NCBI GenBank assembly: GCA_947165485.1
Contig: CAMVAP010000003.1
Coordinates: 1-64,000 of the forward strand
DNA: 64,000 bases
Reading direction: 5' to 3'
Source: an uncultured Prevotellaceae bacterium
GTDB taxonomy: Bacteria > Bacteroidota > Bacteroidia > Bacteroidales > Muribaculaceae
The translations under genes and the position numbers were made by a program. Below the pieces are notes generated by a model. It was not told where the DNA came from and ran no database searches. It saw only the letters and a list, made by a program, of their open reading frames with translations. Below, piece after piece: positions 42,869 through 53,200 of the stretch (position 1 is its first letter; every line of letters begins with the position of its first letter).

Positions 42869-44314
42869 ATGAAACAGTTCTACGCCATATTATTAACGAT
42901 ACTTCTCTTGCTCATGTTGCCGGCATTTCATGCCACAGGGCAAATCCAGCGAGGTGATAGGGTGGTCAAGCCTCCCAGAACCGAGACACCCAAGCCTCAG
43001 AATCCTCCCAAAAAGCCCAAGACCCCTAAGCGTAAGAACCGTGGGCGCGCCCAGTTTGGCACCCAAGGGCACAAGGCTCGCACGGTGATCCCCAGTGGCA
43101 ATGACGGTTATCGCAAGCATCGTCAAGAAGAGGAAGACGAGGACCGGAGCTACGATGTGACCTTCAAGTGTAACATCGACAATGCTACGCTTTACATCGA
43201 TGACTATGAGGAGGAAGATGGACCCAACTGCACGGTCGCTTTCAAGCCGGGTGATTTTAAGATTTCGGTCGAGGCCGATGGCTATGAGCGCTGTGACACG
43301 ATCATCGATGTGGATCGCGATGGCATAGTATTTGACATTGTCTTGAAAGAGAAAGACCGCCCCATGCCTTTGCTCATCGATGACCTGGACGATGATCGTC
43401 ATCTGGTTTCACAATCCGGCAAGAGGAAATCTAAGGCGCAAACCGAGACGCCTCCCGCACCGCAGCCTGAACAAGAGTCTGTGGCCGTTGTGGCCGCTCA
43501 ACCCAGTGTGCAGGAAGTGGTGCAGGAAGTTGTGCCCCCCACGACCGAGGTGGCAACTGCCATGCCCGAGCCGTCGGGCGAGGATAACCAGAATGCTGAC
43601 CACAAGTCATTCCTGGTCAAGGGCGTGACCTTCACCATGGTGCGCGTCGAGGGCGGAACCTACACCCGCTTCAAGATCCCCGAGAATGTGGCACAGTATG
43701 TTGATGGTGATGTCTATTCTGGTGTGCCCCATGCCCACAAGGTGACGCTGTCCGATTATTATATCGGCATGTATGAGGTGACCAACGAGCTGTGGTCGGT
43801 TGTTATGGATGATGCTGTACCCGAGTTTGGTGCACAATATCCATATGATAACGCCAATTGGAATCAATGTCAGGAGTTCATTGCACGCTTGAACGAGATA
43901 ACGGGCATGAAGTTCCGCTTGCCCACCGATGCCGAGTGGGAATTTGCGGCTCGTGGCGGTGTCAAGTCCCAGGGTTATATCTTCTCGGGCAGCAATGACA
44001 TCAATCAAGTGGGCTGGTATAGCAACAACAGCAACATCGAGTATCATAACGTGGGTACACTGGCTCCCAACGAGTTGGGTATCTATGACATGACGGGTGG
44101 CGTACCCGAGTGGGTCGAGGACTGGTTCTGGTACTGGCCTGGTGCCAACGAGTCTAATCCCCCGCTGGTCAATCCCGTTGGTGAGAAGTACAAGGATCGT
44201 CGTGTCTATCGTGGTGGTGGCTACGGCAACGAGGCCAGTGACTGCTGCGTGTTCCGCTACTTCAACGACAGTCCCGATTCAGGGCGTGGAATGGGCCTCC
44301 GCCTCGCCTTGTAG
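42869..44314 (+). CDS. Exported PEGA plus formylglycine-enzyme-like (SUMF1) protein
   Basis: A 481-residue protein. A signal peptide (MKQFYAILLTILLLLMLPAF) and a basic Pro/Lys-rich segment (about 30-85) are followed by a PEGA-like beta-sandwich (about 94-165; TLYIDDYEEED and FKISVEADGYERCD) and, after a linker, an FGE-sulfatase/SUMF1 fold (about 247-481): VTLSDYYIGMYEVTNELW, RLPTDAEWEFAARGG, VYRGGGYGNE. True FGE enzymes oxidise a Cys to formylglycine; catalytic Cys pairs are not evident here, so a binding or structural role is likelier, as in kinase-linked SUMF proteins (GldK/SprF-type). ATG 42869 is preferred over 42860. Confidence 0.85.
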   Translation: MKQFYAILLTILLLLMLPAFHATGQIQRGDRVVKPPRTETPKPQNPPKKPKTPKRKNRGRAQFGTQGHKARTVIPSGNDGYRKHRQEEEDEDRSYDVTFKCNIDNATLYIDDYEEEDGPNCTVAFKPGDFKISVEADGYERCDTIIDVDRDGIVFDIVLKEKDRPMPLLIDDLDDDRHLVSQSGKRKSKAQTETPPAPQPEQESVAVVAAQPSVQEVVQEVVPPTTEVATAMPEPSGEDNQNADHKSFLVKGVTFTMVRVEGGTYTRFKIPENVAQYVDGDVYSGVPHAHKVTLSDYYIGMYEVTNELWSVVMDDAVPEFGAQYPYDNANWNQCQEFIARLNEITGMKFRLPTDAEWEFAARGGVKSQGYIFSGSNDINQVGWYSNNSNIEYHNVGTLAPNELGIYDMTGGVPEWVEDWFWYWPGANESNPPLVNPVGEKYKDRRVYRGGGYGNEASDCCVFRYFNDSPDSGRGMGLRLAL

Positions 44315-44362
44315 ATGGAGTGTGATAATTCTAACCAGCATGGGTGTCCGTGCTGCGCACCA

Positions 44363-44406
44363 AATTAAACAAAATCATTATAAAAAATGATTTTGTTTAA
44401 TTTTTT
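44363..44406 (+). terminator. Strong intrinsic terminator of the signalling operon
   Basis: A perfect 17-bp AT-rich stem (AATTAAACAAAATCATT with its complement) around a six-base loop, followed by TTTT. It lies 49 bases after the SUMF1-like gene and ends the plus-strand operon. Confidence 0.88.
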
Positions 44407-44507
44407 ATACAGATTTTCGCTTGATTTTTTCGGTCCTTAGGCCGATTAAAAGATGAGGCGTTGAGTTTTGCAACAGCCTGACCCCCACACCTTTTATAGG
44501 GTGAGGC

Positions 44508-45962
44508 CTATACCCTCATCTTCTTGATTTTCCATCCGATGGCGGCGATAAGCATCGTCATCAACGGACTGATGTAATTAAAGAAACAATAGGGCAGGTA
44601 GGTGAGTGTGGGCACTCCCAGCACGGTCGCCTGGGTCATGCCGCAAGTGTTCCAGGGAACCAGAACCGACGTTACCGTTGCGCAGTCTTCACAGGTGCGG
44701 CTCAGCAACCGGGGTTCATATCCCTCCTTGTGGTACACATTGCGGAACATATCGGCGGTCAGCACGATGCTGATAAATTGGTCTCCAGTGGTCAGGTTGA
44801 GGAAAATTCCCGTGCCCACGGTCGAGGATACGAGGCTGAAACGCGTGCGCACCCAGTTAATGATCACCCTGGTGATGCTCTCTATCATGCCACTGGCCAC
44901 CATCGCCGCACCATAGCACATGGCACAGATAATCAGCCAGATGGTGTTCAACATCCCGGCCATACCCCCAGTCGATACCAGGTCATTCAGGGCTTCAAAG
45001 CCTGTTTGGACCGACGTCGAGCCATAGTAAGTAATGGCAAGCCCCTTGGCCAGCGCCCCCGCGGTGGACAACGTCGTGTCGCCCGCTATCTGGGTGAGGA
45101 TGTGGGGTTGCAGAATCAGGGCGGTGATGCCTGCCATGATCGACGAGGCAAACAACACAATCAGTGACGGAACTTTCTTGGCGATGAGCACTCCCGTGAT
45201 GATGGGCACTAGCAGCGTCCATGCCGAGATATGGAATGTCGAGGCAAGTCCTGATGTGTATTGATCTACATGCAACGAGCCGCCACCAGCGTTTCCCAGA
45301 CCGGCACACAGGAAAATCACCAGCGTGATGAGCATCGATGGGGTAGTGGTGATGACCATATAACGGATGTGTTCAAAGATATCCACTCCCACCGACGACG
45401 ATGCCAGAATAGTCGTGTCGCTCAATGGCGACATCTTGTCACCAAAGTAGGCCCCCGATATGATGGCTCCTGCAGTCCATGCCTCGCTCACGCCCAGCGC
45501 ATGTCCAATGCCCAACAGCGCCACGCCTATCGTGGCGATGGTTGTCCACGAGCTGCCCGAGAGCAGGGACACCAGGGCGCAAATCACGCAGGCACTCACC
45601 AGGAAAAATCGTGGCGACAGGATCTGTACCCCATAGTAGATGAGTGTGGGCACCACACCGCTGATCATCCATGACCCCGAGAGCATACCCACGGTCAACA
45701 GGATCAGCAGCGTGACCGAGATGTTGCCGATGGTCTTGCACATCTGCTGTTCAAAAACCTGCCACTTGACGTGATAAAACGTCATCGAGATGGTCACACA
45801 CACTGCCAGTCCCAGCAGTAGCGCAATCTGGCTGCCGCCACTCAACGCATCGCTGCCAAACAGCGTGATGATCACCATCAACAGGCCAATCAACACCACC
45901 ACAGGTATTGCGGCGACAAGCGGGTGCGGTATTTTATGCTCATTCATATTGTCAGTTTTCAT
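44508..45962 (-). CDS. nhaC: Na+/H+ antiporter NhaC family
   Basis: A 484-residue NhaC-type antiporter with about 11-12 membrane helices. It has SGSWMISGVVPTLIYYGVQI, the conserved SSWTTIATIGVALLGIG, and SGAYFGDKMSPLSDTTILAS, which carries the NhaC family signature. It exchanges external protons for cytosolic sodium. It is monocistronic, on the opposite strand to both neighbours. A second Met 15 bases inside (45947) could be the true start. Confidence 0.93.
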   Translation of the reverse strand: MKTDNMNEHKIPHPLVAAIPVVVLIGLLMVIITLFGSDALSGGSQIALLLGLAVCVTISMTFYHVKWQVFEQQMCKTIGNISVTLLILLTVGMLSGSWMISGVVPTLIYYGVQILSPRFFLVSACVICALVSLLSGSSWTTIATIGVALLGIGHALGVSEAWTAGAIISGAYFGDKMSPLSDTTILASSSVGVDIFEHIRYMVITTTPSMLITLVIFLCAGLGNAGGGSLHVDQYTSGLASTFHISAWTLLVPIITGVLIAKKVPSLIVLFASSIMAGITALILQPHILTQIAGDTTLSTAGALAKGLAITYYGSTSVQTGFEALNDLVSTGGMAGMLNTIWLIICAMCYGAAMVASGMIESITRVIINWVRTRFSLVSSTVGTGIFLNLTTGDQFISIVLTADMFRNVYHKEGYEPRLLSRTCEDCATVTSVLVPWNTCGMTQATVLGVPTLTYLPYCFFNYISPLMTMLIAAIGWKIKKMRV

Positions 45963-46091
45963 TTCTCAGTCATCAGTTCCCAGTTCTCATTTCTCAACCG
46001 TCAGTTCCCAGTTGTAAGAATGCGGATGCACCTAACAACTAACAACTAACAACTAACAACTAACAACTAAGAACTAACAACTAACAACTAA
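45957..46091. repeat. Core-bearing intergenic repeat array
   Basis: TCAGTTTTCATTTCTCAGTC-like 7-bp units, then the core GAATGCGGATGC (core at 46022-46030), then about ten AACTAAC heptamers. It lies upstream of nhaC on minus and of the secreted protein gene on plus. Confidence 0.85.
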
Positions 46092-46162
46092 AATTTCATT
46101 TCGCAAACTTAGTCAAAAACTGCTAGATAATAAATAGATAATAAAGAAAATTTGTTTTTTAT

Positions 46163-46193
46163 TTTGAAAAAACTAAAAACTTCCTTAATTTTG
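46163..46193 (+). promoter_or_regulatory. Promoter of the secreted T9SS-like protein
   Basis: TTTG (46163-46166), exactly 19 bases, TAATTTTG (46186-46193), followed by a leader of about 60 bases. A perfect consensus match. Confidence 0.85.
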
Positions 46194-46259
46194 CATCCAC
46201 ATAACCAATCTTTTGGCTATATGCAAATAGTATTCATTAACCATTAAAAATTTATTGAA

Positions 46260-47120
46260 ATGAAGAAATTCTACATGATTCTCGCAGCTGTCGCTGCAAT
46301 GACCTTGAGTGCTCAGGCCGCTCAGGAAGTGAAAACCGGTTCAATCCAGGTGGGTAACTTTGAGAACCCGACCGAGATTTACAACGCATCCTTCTTTGGC
46401 GTTGCTCCCACCAATTTCTATCTGGCTCACACGGGCTCACAGATGATCTTTACTGCCAATGAACTGGAGGAGATGCAGGGTCGCTATGAGGTGAAGATCA
46501 ACAAGTTGTCGTTTAAGTTCCGCAACGACGACTCCTTTGACGAGATTACTCGCAATGTCGTGGTTTACATGCAAGCTATTGACGAGAGTGAGTTTGCCAT
46601 CGTTGAGGGCGTTAAGCAGTTCTTTAACTTTGAAAACGAGGTAGCACAGGCCAATCTTGTCTATGACATGGTAAATCTCTATGGCGAGGACGTGGTGATG
46701 CCCTTTGAGTTGAAAGAGCCTTTTGAATTGCCTGCTGGCAAGAACCTGCTGGTTACCATCGTGTTTGATGCCGAGGATGACGACAACTGCACCTATGGCA
46801 CCGATGCCGCTCCCTTCTATACCTCTGGCATCCGTCACCAGGCCATGACCTATACCGACAACTACAACAGCTTTATCGAGTATGCTCAGGGTGAGGACTT
46901 CCCCGATGCAACCGCTATGCTGGGTTGTGGTACCGATGTGGATCTGCCCGTCACCTTGATTGACTACACCTACAAGACCAAGAAGACTGCCGTCGAGGAG
47001 ATTCAGGCTGCTCAGGCTCAGGACAATGTATATTACAACCTCATGGGCCAGAAGTTCAGCGCCGACAACCTGCCCGCTGGCATCTATATCCACAATGGTG
47101 AAAAGGTGCTGGTGAAGTAA
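46260..47120 (+). CDS. Secreted beta-rich protein with T9SS-like C-terminal tail
   Basis: A 286-residue protein with signal peptide MKKFYMILAAVAAMTLSAQA. The middle part resembles the beta-sandwich fragments often found in Bacteroidales surface proteins. The C-terminus (YYNLMGQKFSADNLPAGIYI, then HNGEKVLVK) matches the short T9SS type A sorting-like domain common in Prevotella and Muribaculaceae proteins (pattern VYNLxGQ...GIYIxNGKK). It is thus probably exported across both membranes. The ligand is unknown. Confidence 0.75.
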   Translation: MKKFYMILAAVAAMTLSAQAAQEVKTGSIQVGNFENPTEIYNASFFGVAPTNFYLAHTGSQMIFTANELEEMQGRYEVKINKLSFKFRNDDSFDEITRNVVVYMQAIDESEFAIVEGVKQFFNFENEVAQANLVYDMVNLYGEDVVMPFELKEPFELPAGKNLLVTIVFDAEDDDNCTYGTDAAPFYTSGIRHQAMTYTDNYNSFIEYAQGEDFPDATAMLGCGTDVDLPVTLIDYTYKTKKTAVEEIQAAQAQDNVYYNLMGQKFSADNLPAGIYIHNGEKVLVK

Positions 47121-47146
47121 CCACCGCATTGAACTCATGAAAGAAG

Positions 47147-47217
47147 ACAATAAGTGCAATAAATACAATACAACTGATTAACAATCAATGAATTGTATTT
47201 GTTGTACTTATTGTTTT
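47147..47217 (+). terminator. Terminator after the secreted protein gene
   Basis: ACAATAAGTGCAATAAATAC pairs, with G-T pairs and one or two mismatches, with GTATTTGTTGTACTTATTGT, closing a long AT-rich hairpin followed by TTTT. Confidence 0.7.
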
Positions 47218-47277
47218 CAGTTTTTAAGAAAATGCTGATTTCCCCGTTCACAAGTGCAACTATAAACCAGAAACTAG

Positions 47278-47392
47278 TTAGGTTTTAGGCTTTAGGTTTT
47301 AGGCTTTAGGCGGATGCCAACTAGGGACTAGCAACTAGGGACTAGAAACTAAAAACTAAAAACTAAAAACCAAAACCGCCAACTGAAAAATA
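47278..47392. repeat. Core-bearing intergenic repeat array
   Basis: TTTTAGGCTTTAGG units, core GCGGATGCC (47310-47318), then ACTAGGG and ACTAAAA units, up to four bases before the M1 aminopeptidase ATG. Left and right arms are roughly reverse complements of each other. Confidence 0.85.
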
Positions 47393-47395
47393 CAG

Positions 47396-49864
47396 ATGAC
47401 CAACCTTCCTCTTGCTAAATTTTCTTTTTTATTATTCTTACTCGTGTCGCCGTTTCTCTATTTGCCCGTTGGTGCTGTCACTATCGAGGACGGTGTGTCT
47501 TTGCAATTGGCCCGGTATCGTGCCGACAACATCCGTGACGTCAGCTATCAGCTCTCGTTTTCGGTGCCCGATGACATGAGCCAGCCGGTGACTTTCTTTG
47601 AGACCCTGCGTTTCAACTGGCTGGGGAACGAAGATTTGCAAATCGATTTTCAGGGCGATGCCAGCCAGCTCGATGCCGTTATCATGGTCAACGGCAAGGC
47701 GGTGGATGCCGACCTGCGCCATGAGCACATTATTATCCCCAAGCGTTTCCTGCACGTGGGCGAGAACAAGATCTTGATGGGTGGCGAGAGTGGTGATAAG
47801 GCCCTTAACCGTCACGAGGACTACCTCTACACCCTGTTTGTCCCCGACCATGCCCGCAGCGTGTTCCCCTGTTTTGACCAGCCCGACTTGAAGGCTTGTT
47901 TCAATGTCGAGCTTGACCTGCCCGATGGATGGGTGAGCTTGAGCAATGAGACGAGCCATCCCATTCCTACCTATCTGTTCTCCTTCACGGCGGGCAAGTT
48001 CCAGGTGCAGCCTGCTTATCGTGACGGGCGGGAACTCGTTGCCCTCTATCGTGAGACCGACCCCGATAAGGTGGCTCAACTGCCCACTGTGTTTGACCAA
48101 GTGGCGCTGTCGTTGCAATGGATGGAGCGATACACGGGCTTGGATTATCCATTTGAGAAATACGGCTTTGTCATCCTGCCCGGCTATCAGTTTGGCGGCA
48201 TGGAGCATCCCGGTTGCATCCAGTTTACCGACCACGAGATATTCCTGGGGCCTCATGCCTCGATCGACGAGCAGATGACCCGCCTCAACCTGATCGCTCA
48301 TGAGACGGCACACATGTGGTTTGGCGACTTGGTCACCATGCGGTGGTTTGACGACGTGTGGACCAAGGAGGTGTTTGCCAATTTCATGGCCGATAAGATC
48401 TCGCGGGAGCAGTTCCCCACCATCAACCATGACCTGGCCTTCATCAAGACGCATTACCCCCTGGCGATGAATACCGACCGCTCGCTGGGCAGTCACCCCA
48501 TTCAGCAACCGCTGGACAACCTTAATCAGGCTGGTTTGCTCTATGGCAACATCATCTACCACAAGGCTCCCATCATGATGCGCAAACTGGAGCAGGAGAA
48601 GGGGGCCGAGGCCCTGCGCATGGGACTGCGCAGTTACCTCAGGCGCTATGCATGGGGCAATGCCACCTGGGATGACTTGATGGCCGAACTGGACAAGTTT
48701 GAGCCGCAACACAGCGCGCGCTCGTTTAGCGACGTGTGGGTCAAGCAGCGTGGACTGCCTGTTATCTCCTGCGCTGCCAGTGATGAAGGGAGCCTTGAAG
48801 TCATCCAGCAGGATCCGCTGGGACGCGGCCTCGTGTGGAAGCAACAAGTGGCCCTGGGCGCTGCCAAGCCTTCACAGGGCATGGAGAGTGTCCAGCACGT
48901 CTCGATGGACCGTAGCCGTGTCATGGCCTATGTGCCCGACGGCCTTGTTCCCGTCTTGAATTGCGATGGTGAGGGGTATGGCCGCTTTGCTATGGATGGC
49001 CAGGCTCTTGAATTGCTGGAGCGTGCGTGGCAGACCCTGGATGATGACATCTACCGCCAGGCCGCCGTGCTAAACCTCTATGAGAACTACCACCTGGGTA
49101 ATATCGATGCCTCCTCCCTATTAAACACGCTGATGGAATTTCTCTCCCACGAGACCAACGAGCAGATCGCATCCATCCTGTGCACGCAGCTTTCTACCCT
49201 GTGCACCCGCACCCATGACGCGGGCCGTCCCCAAGTGGAGCAGCGGTTGCTCGACATGGCCATGACCCACGACGTCCAGCTGGTGCGCCAGTCCCTGTTG
49301 CGGCAGTTGTCACTGATGGCTGTTTCGCCCGATGTTGTGGCACGGCTATATGACATCTGGAGCGGGCGCACTTCTCCACTGCTCAGTGGCCGTGACTATA
49401 CCCGCATGGCCTATCACCTGGCCATCATGAATCCCGACCGCTGGCAGCAGATCCTGGCGACCCAGCGCAGCCGTCTCGTGAGCGAGGACGAACAGCGGGA
49501 ATTTGATTTCGTTTCCCGCGCCTGCAATCCCGATGAGGAGGTGCAGCAGCAGTTGTTTGACGACTTGCTCAAGGCCGAGAACCGCCGCGTCGAGCCATGG
49601 GCACGCACGATGATGGCCTTGCTCAATGACCCCACGCGGGAGCCTTACAGCAACCGTTACCTGCAACCCGCCCTCGATGCCCTGGAGCAGGTGCAGCGCA
49701 CCGGCGACATCTTCTTCCCGGGGTACTGGCTGTCGAGCTTGTTGAGTGGCCACCGCAGCCCCGAGGCTCGCCACATCGTTCAGTCATGGCTGGATGCCCA
49801 CCCGTCATTAAAGCCCGCCCTGAAAAACAAGGTGCTGGAAAATGCCTATTGGCTCTTTTTCTAG
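47396..49864 (+). CDS. M1 family aminopeptidase
   Basis: An 822-residue zinc aminopeptidase with an N-terminal signal peptide (FSFLLFLLVSPFLYLPVGA). The catalytic domain has GGMEHPG (about 268, exopeptidase motif), H302-E-T-A-H306 and the distal Glu in WTKEVFANFMADK, plus a catalytic Tyr in the SYL segment further on. The C-terminal third is a helical ERAP1-like domain. It removes N-terminal residues from peptides in the periplasm, like the C1B peptidase at 3-4 kb. The start is immediately behind a repeat array. Confidence 0.93.
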   Translation: MTNLPLAKFSFLLFLLVSPFLYLPVGAVTIEDGVSLQLARYRADNIRDVSYQLSFSVPDDMSQPVTFFETLRFNWLGNEDLQIDFQGDASQLDAVIMVNGKAVDADLRHEHIIIPKRFLHVGENKILMGGESGDKALNRHEDYLYTLFVPDHARSVFPCFDQPDLKACFNVELDLPDGWVSLSNETSHPIPTYLFSFTAGKFQVQPAYRDGRELVALYRETDPDKVAQLPTVFDQVALSLQWMERYTGLDYPFEKYGFVILPGYQFGGMEHPGCIQFTDHEIFLGPHASIDEQMTRLNLIAHETAHMWFGDLVTMRWFDDVWTKEVFANFMADKISREQFPTINHDLAFIKTHYPLAMNTDRSLGSHPIQQPLDNLNQAGLLYGNIIYHKAPIMMRKLEQEKGAEALRMGLRSYLRRYAWGNATWDDLMAELDKFEPQHSARSFSDVWVKQRGLPVISCAASDEGSLEVIQQDPLGRGLVWKQQVALGAAKPSQGMESVQHVSMDRSRVMAYVPDGLVPVLNCDGEGYGRFAMDGQALELLERAWQTLDDDIYRQAAVLNLYENYHLGNIDASSLLNTLMEFLSHETNEQIASILCTQLSTLCTRTHDAGRPQVEQRLLDMAMTHDVQLVRQSLLRQLSLMAVSPDVVARLYDIWSGRTSPLLSGRDYTRMAYHLAIMNPDRWQQILATQRSRLVSEDEQREFDFVSRACNPDEEVQQQLFDDLLKAENRRVEPWARTMMALLNDPTREPYSNRYLQPALDALEQVQRTGDIFFPGYWLSSLLSGHRSPEARHIVQSWLDAHPSLKPALKNKVLENAYWLFF

Positions 49865-49891
49865 CCGATATGTTCTACGTTTTAGACGCTT

Positions 49892-49944
49892 GCGGATGCC
49901 AACTAACAACTAACAACTAACAACTACCAACTAAAACCCAACAA
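49892..49944. repeat. Core-bearing heptamer repeat
   Basis: Core GCGGATGCC (49892-49900) followed by about five AACTAAC-type units (the last ones diverged). It lies after the M1 aminopeptidase stop, before the promoter of the giant gene cluster. Confidence 0.8.
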
Positions 49945-49992
49945 CCGAAAACAATAGTCGTGTTATTATTGTAAATAATAATGCGACATTTT

Positions 49993-50024
49993 TTTGCTAT
50001 TAATAATAGTAATGCTTATATTTG
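49993..50024 (+). promoter_or_regulatory. Promoter of the giant three-gene cluster
   Basis: TTTG (49993-49996), 20 bases, TATATTTG (50017-50024). The predicted start near 50030 leaves a leader of about 200 bases containing an A/T-rich inverted stretch and a core-bearing repeat (core 50177-50185, then AACTAGAAACTG) just before the first ATG. Nothing else is seen in the 364-base gap. Confidence 0.75.
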
Positions 50025-50176
50025 TGGCGTAAAAACCCGATAAACAATAAAATTTTCAGTTTCCGGTTTGTTTTTTTTACAAAATGCAAATTTCATGATG
50101 ATAGCGTTAATCAGCGGAATCAGTGTTTTTTTAAAAAAACTGGTATTTCAACTGAAAAATCATGCTGTAGGCATTT

Positions 50177-50199
50177 GCGGATGCCAACTAGAAACTGAA
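50177..50199. repeat. Short core-bearing repeat in the leader of the giant gene
   Basis: GCGGATGCC (50177-50185) and one AACTAGAAACTG unit, the shortest copy of this repeat family in the window, within the predicted mRNA leader. Confidence 0.7.
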
Positions 50200-50228
50200 A
50201 ATTTCAAACCTATCTTAAAACCCAAAAA

Positions 50229-53200
50229 ATGATGATGTCCGAGAACAATACCACCATATTGTCCAAGGTGGGACTCTTGCTGGAAAAGACCCGTGAGGCG
50301 TTGATTGCCGACCTGAGGCAGGAATTTATTGGAATAAGAAGTGCCGCTCTCGCCTTTGAGAAAGAGAAAACGGTCGATAACTTCGTTCCTGTCATCGATG
50401 CCGTCTTTGCACGGGTGGGCTACGACATCAGCCACTATCAAGAGCTGGATGAGGTGCGCCATGTGGTGGAAAAGCTGCTCGGCGTGACCGACAAGATTGC
50501 CGGTGTGGTCAAGTCGGGAAGCACGATGGCCGACGATGGAGAAATCTCGATCGATGAGGTGGCACGCCTGGGCGAGGACCTGCTGCCACTCATTCGAGAG
50601 GTTGTCGAGCTGGTGAAACTCGTCAGTGACGTCGAGTGGCAGGCTGTCGCTGTCGACCTGCAACAGTCCTCCCACGACATCGTCCAGAGCATCAGGGACG
50701 AGATGTTCACCCGGGAGTTTGCCCGCAAGGTGCTGGACCACGTCCTCATGACGCTGCTCAAGAACGCCCGCGTCGTGTTCAAGGACGAGATAGAGTTTGC
50801 CCGTCTCACCATCGAGAGTGGCGTTCAGCAATTTGTTGACAATGCCCGCGATCTGGCCCACGTCCTTGAGGAAAATGTCCTCGATGTGGTCGATGCCCGT
50901 CTTGACCTGATACAGGACACGATGAGGGAGACCCTGGCCGATGCCGCCGACCTTTACAAGAGGCTAGGTGAGCAGATGGAGGCTCAGGCGAGAAATGATC
51001 TACAGACGCTTGCCAGGGAATATAACGCTACCTATGTCAAGATTGCCAACGGATTGAGTATCACCTATAGTATTCTCGATTTTCTGGGTATCGTCGAGTC
51101 CAAGAGAATCACCTTGCAGTTGCCTGATGGATTGAAGGAGGCCGTGGGCAAGGTGCAGGGCGCGGTCGATGACGTGGCAGGCAAGATTGGCGCAGCCGTG
51201 GATACGGCATCGCCACTGGTGGCCCAGGCCACTTCTTCGATCGTCGGCACACTGGACGAGGCCATGATGACTACCCGCCATGTCACTGGCATGGGTGTGG
51301 CCGCTGCGGGAACCATCGGCCTGCAGCTGGCGATGGTGGATGACTTCATGATGGACGCGGCGACCGATGTCGCTTCGGGCCTTGCCACAATCGAGGCCGC
51401 TGTGGCGGGATCCATCAAGGAGGCGGCCAACTTCAAGAACAATGCCAACCAGGTCGCCGAACGGTTTAGCAAGGAGGTCAATAAAATCAAGCAATGGCGT
51501 TACCCCGTCACGATAACTGTCGTCAGTTGGGAGAAAATTGAGGACCTTTTCACCCGACCCGTCCAGCACTTCCAGGCTTTGTATCCCATCGATAGCATAG
51601 CCGATGTCGAGAGCCTCATGACACGCATCATGGGCATCCTCCACAACATCAACCCCAACATTCCCGACTTCTCCTCGCTCAAGAAAATGCTGGAGGACCT
51701 CTTGCGTAAGCTGCAACAGCATATTCTCAAGAAGGTGGCCGAGTTGAAGGACATGATGCTGGATGCCGCTGGCGAGGTCAAGAAGAAAATACAGCAGGCC
51801 ATCAACGACCTGTGGAACTGGTTCCAGCCCGTAGTCACCACCATCCGCAACGTGATCACCATGCTCAAGGAACTGGCCACGGCGCTCAAGGGCGAGATGA
51901 AGGAAGTCCTTGAGCAGGTCAAGGAGGGAACAAGGCTCATCGCCCAGGACCTGCAAGCAGAATTTGATGCCATCAAGGACCAGCTCCAGCGGGTGGAAGA
52001 GGCCGTCGAGGATTCCCTGCAAGACGCCAGCGACGTGGTTCGGCAGGAGGTGAACGGCATCGTCGAGCAGGCCAGGGAGAACATCAACAACATCTCCCGC
52101 AAGGCACAGGCATTCAAGGATGATATTGAGCAGCAGGTGAGCCTTGCGACCAGTGAAGCCCAGGATGCCGTCAGTGGCATGGCCCATGACGTGCAGGACA
52201 CCGCGGGACAATATGTCAACGAGGCCCGTGCCCTGTGGGACGAGTTGAAACAGGATATGCCACGGATGCCTAAGCTCAACCTCCCGCGGGTGGTCAAGAC
52301 CGCTATTGCCCAGCCCATGGCCGAGTGTGTGAACAAGACCCTCAAGGAGGTGGCCGACCTAGACTTGAGCAGCGTCATCAACTTTGGCCAGGAGCGTGAC
52401 GAGCTGGTGGCATGTGTGGCGGCCTTGAAATCCGATTATGCACGCATCCGTGCCGCGAGGGTCAATACCGTCTCGCTGGGGCTGAGCGAGAAGGATTTCA
52501 CTGCCATTTGCGACATGGATTTCATCACCAGCTGGAAGGCCGCCTTGCAGCTGCCCGACATTTCCCGCATGGTACAGCAGGTGGTCGTGCCTGATCTGCA
52601 GGCCTGGGCATGGGGCTTGGTGAGCAGCGTGCAGACGCTTGTCAGCCCCACCGTGTGGAAAAACAGGCTCGACGCGGTGGTCACCCAGTTGCAGGCCGAG
52701 TTCCAGAACGACCTGAGCAACATCACGGGTCTCATTTCCAGGGAGGGAGCCATGCGACTGGTGAGCGACGCGTCGTCGGTAAGGGACCAGTTGGCGGTGA
52801 ACCTGAATATCACCGACTACATCACCATCATCGAGACTGCCGTGGACGATGTGGTGCTGCCCGACCCCGAGTATTACTACACCAGCTTCAAGCAGTGTGT
52901 GATGGGAATCATCACACGGCTCACGGCCTGCATCCTGCAAGAAGTGCAGCGCATGAGGACTGCCGTCATGGGGGCGGTGGGTGAGCTGAAAAAAATACCC
53001 GACACGATCAGGACCCATGTTGAGAACCTGGTGGGCAAACTTGCCGCTGCCGAGCAGAAACTGGCCGCCGATCTGGCAGCTAAGCGCGATGAAGCCACCG
53101 ACGAGGCGCTGCAACTGGTGAGCGACATCAAGGCGACCGCTGTGGCGATCCTGCACGTGGCCCAGAAGATTCCTGCCACGATCGATGACCTGGTGGACCT

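Noticed and set aside
42869-44314. True formylglycine-generating enzyme
   Set aside because: The fold motifs are present but the conserved active-site cysteine pair is not evident and no sulfatase that would need it is adjacent, so only FGE-like is claimed.
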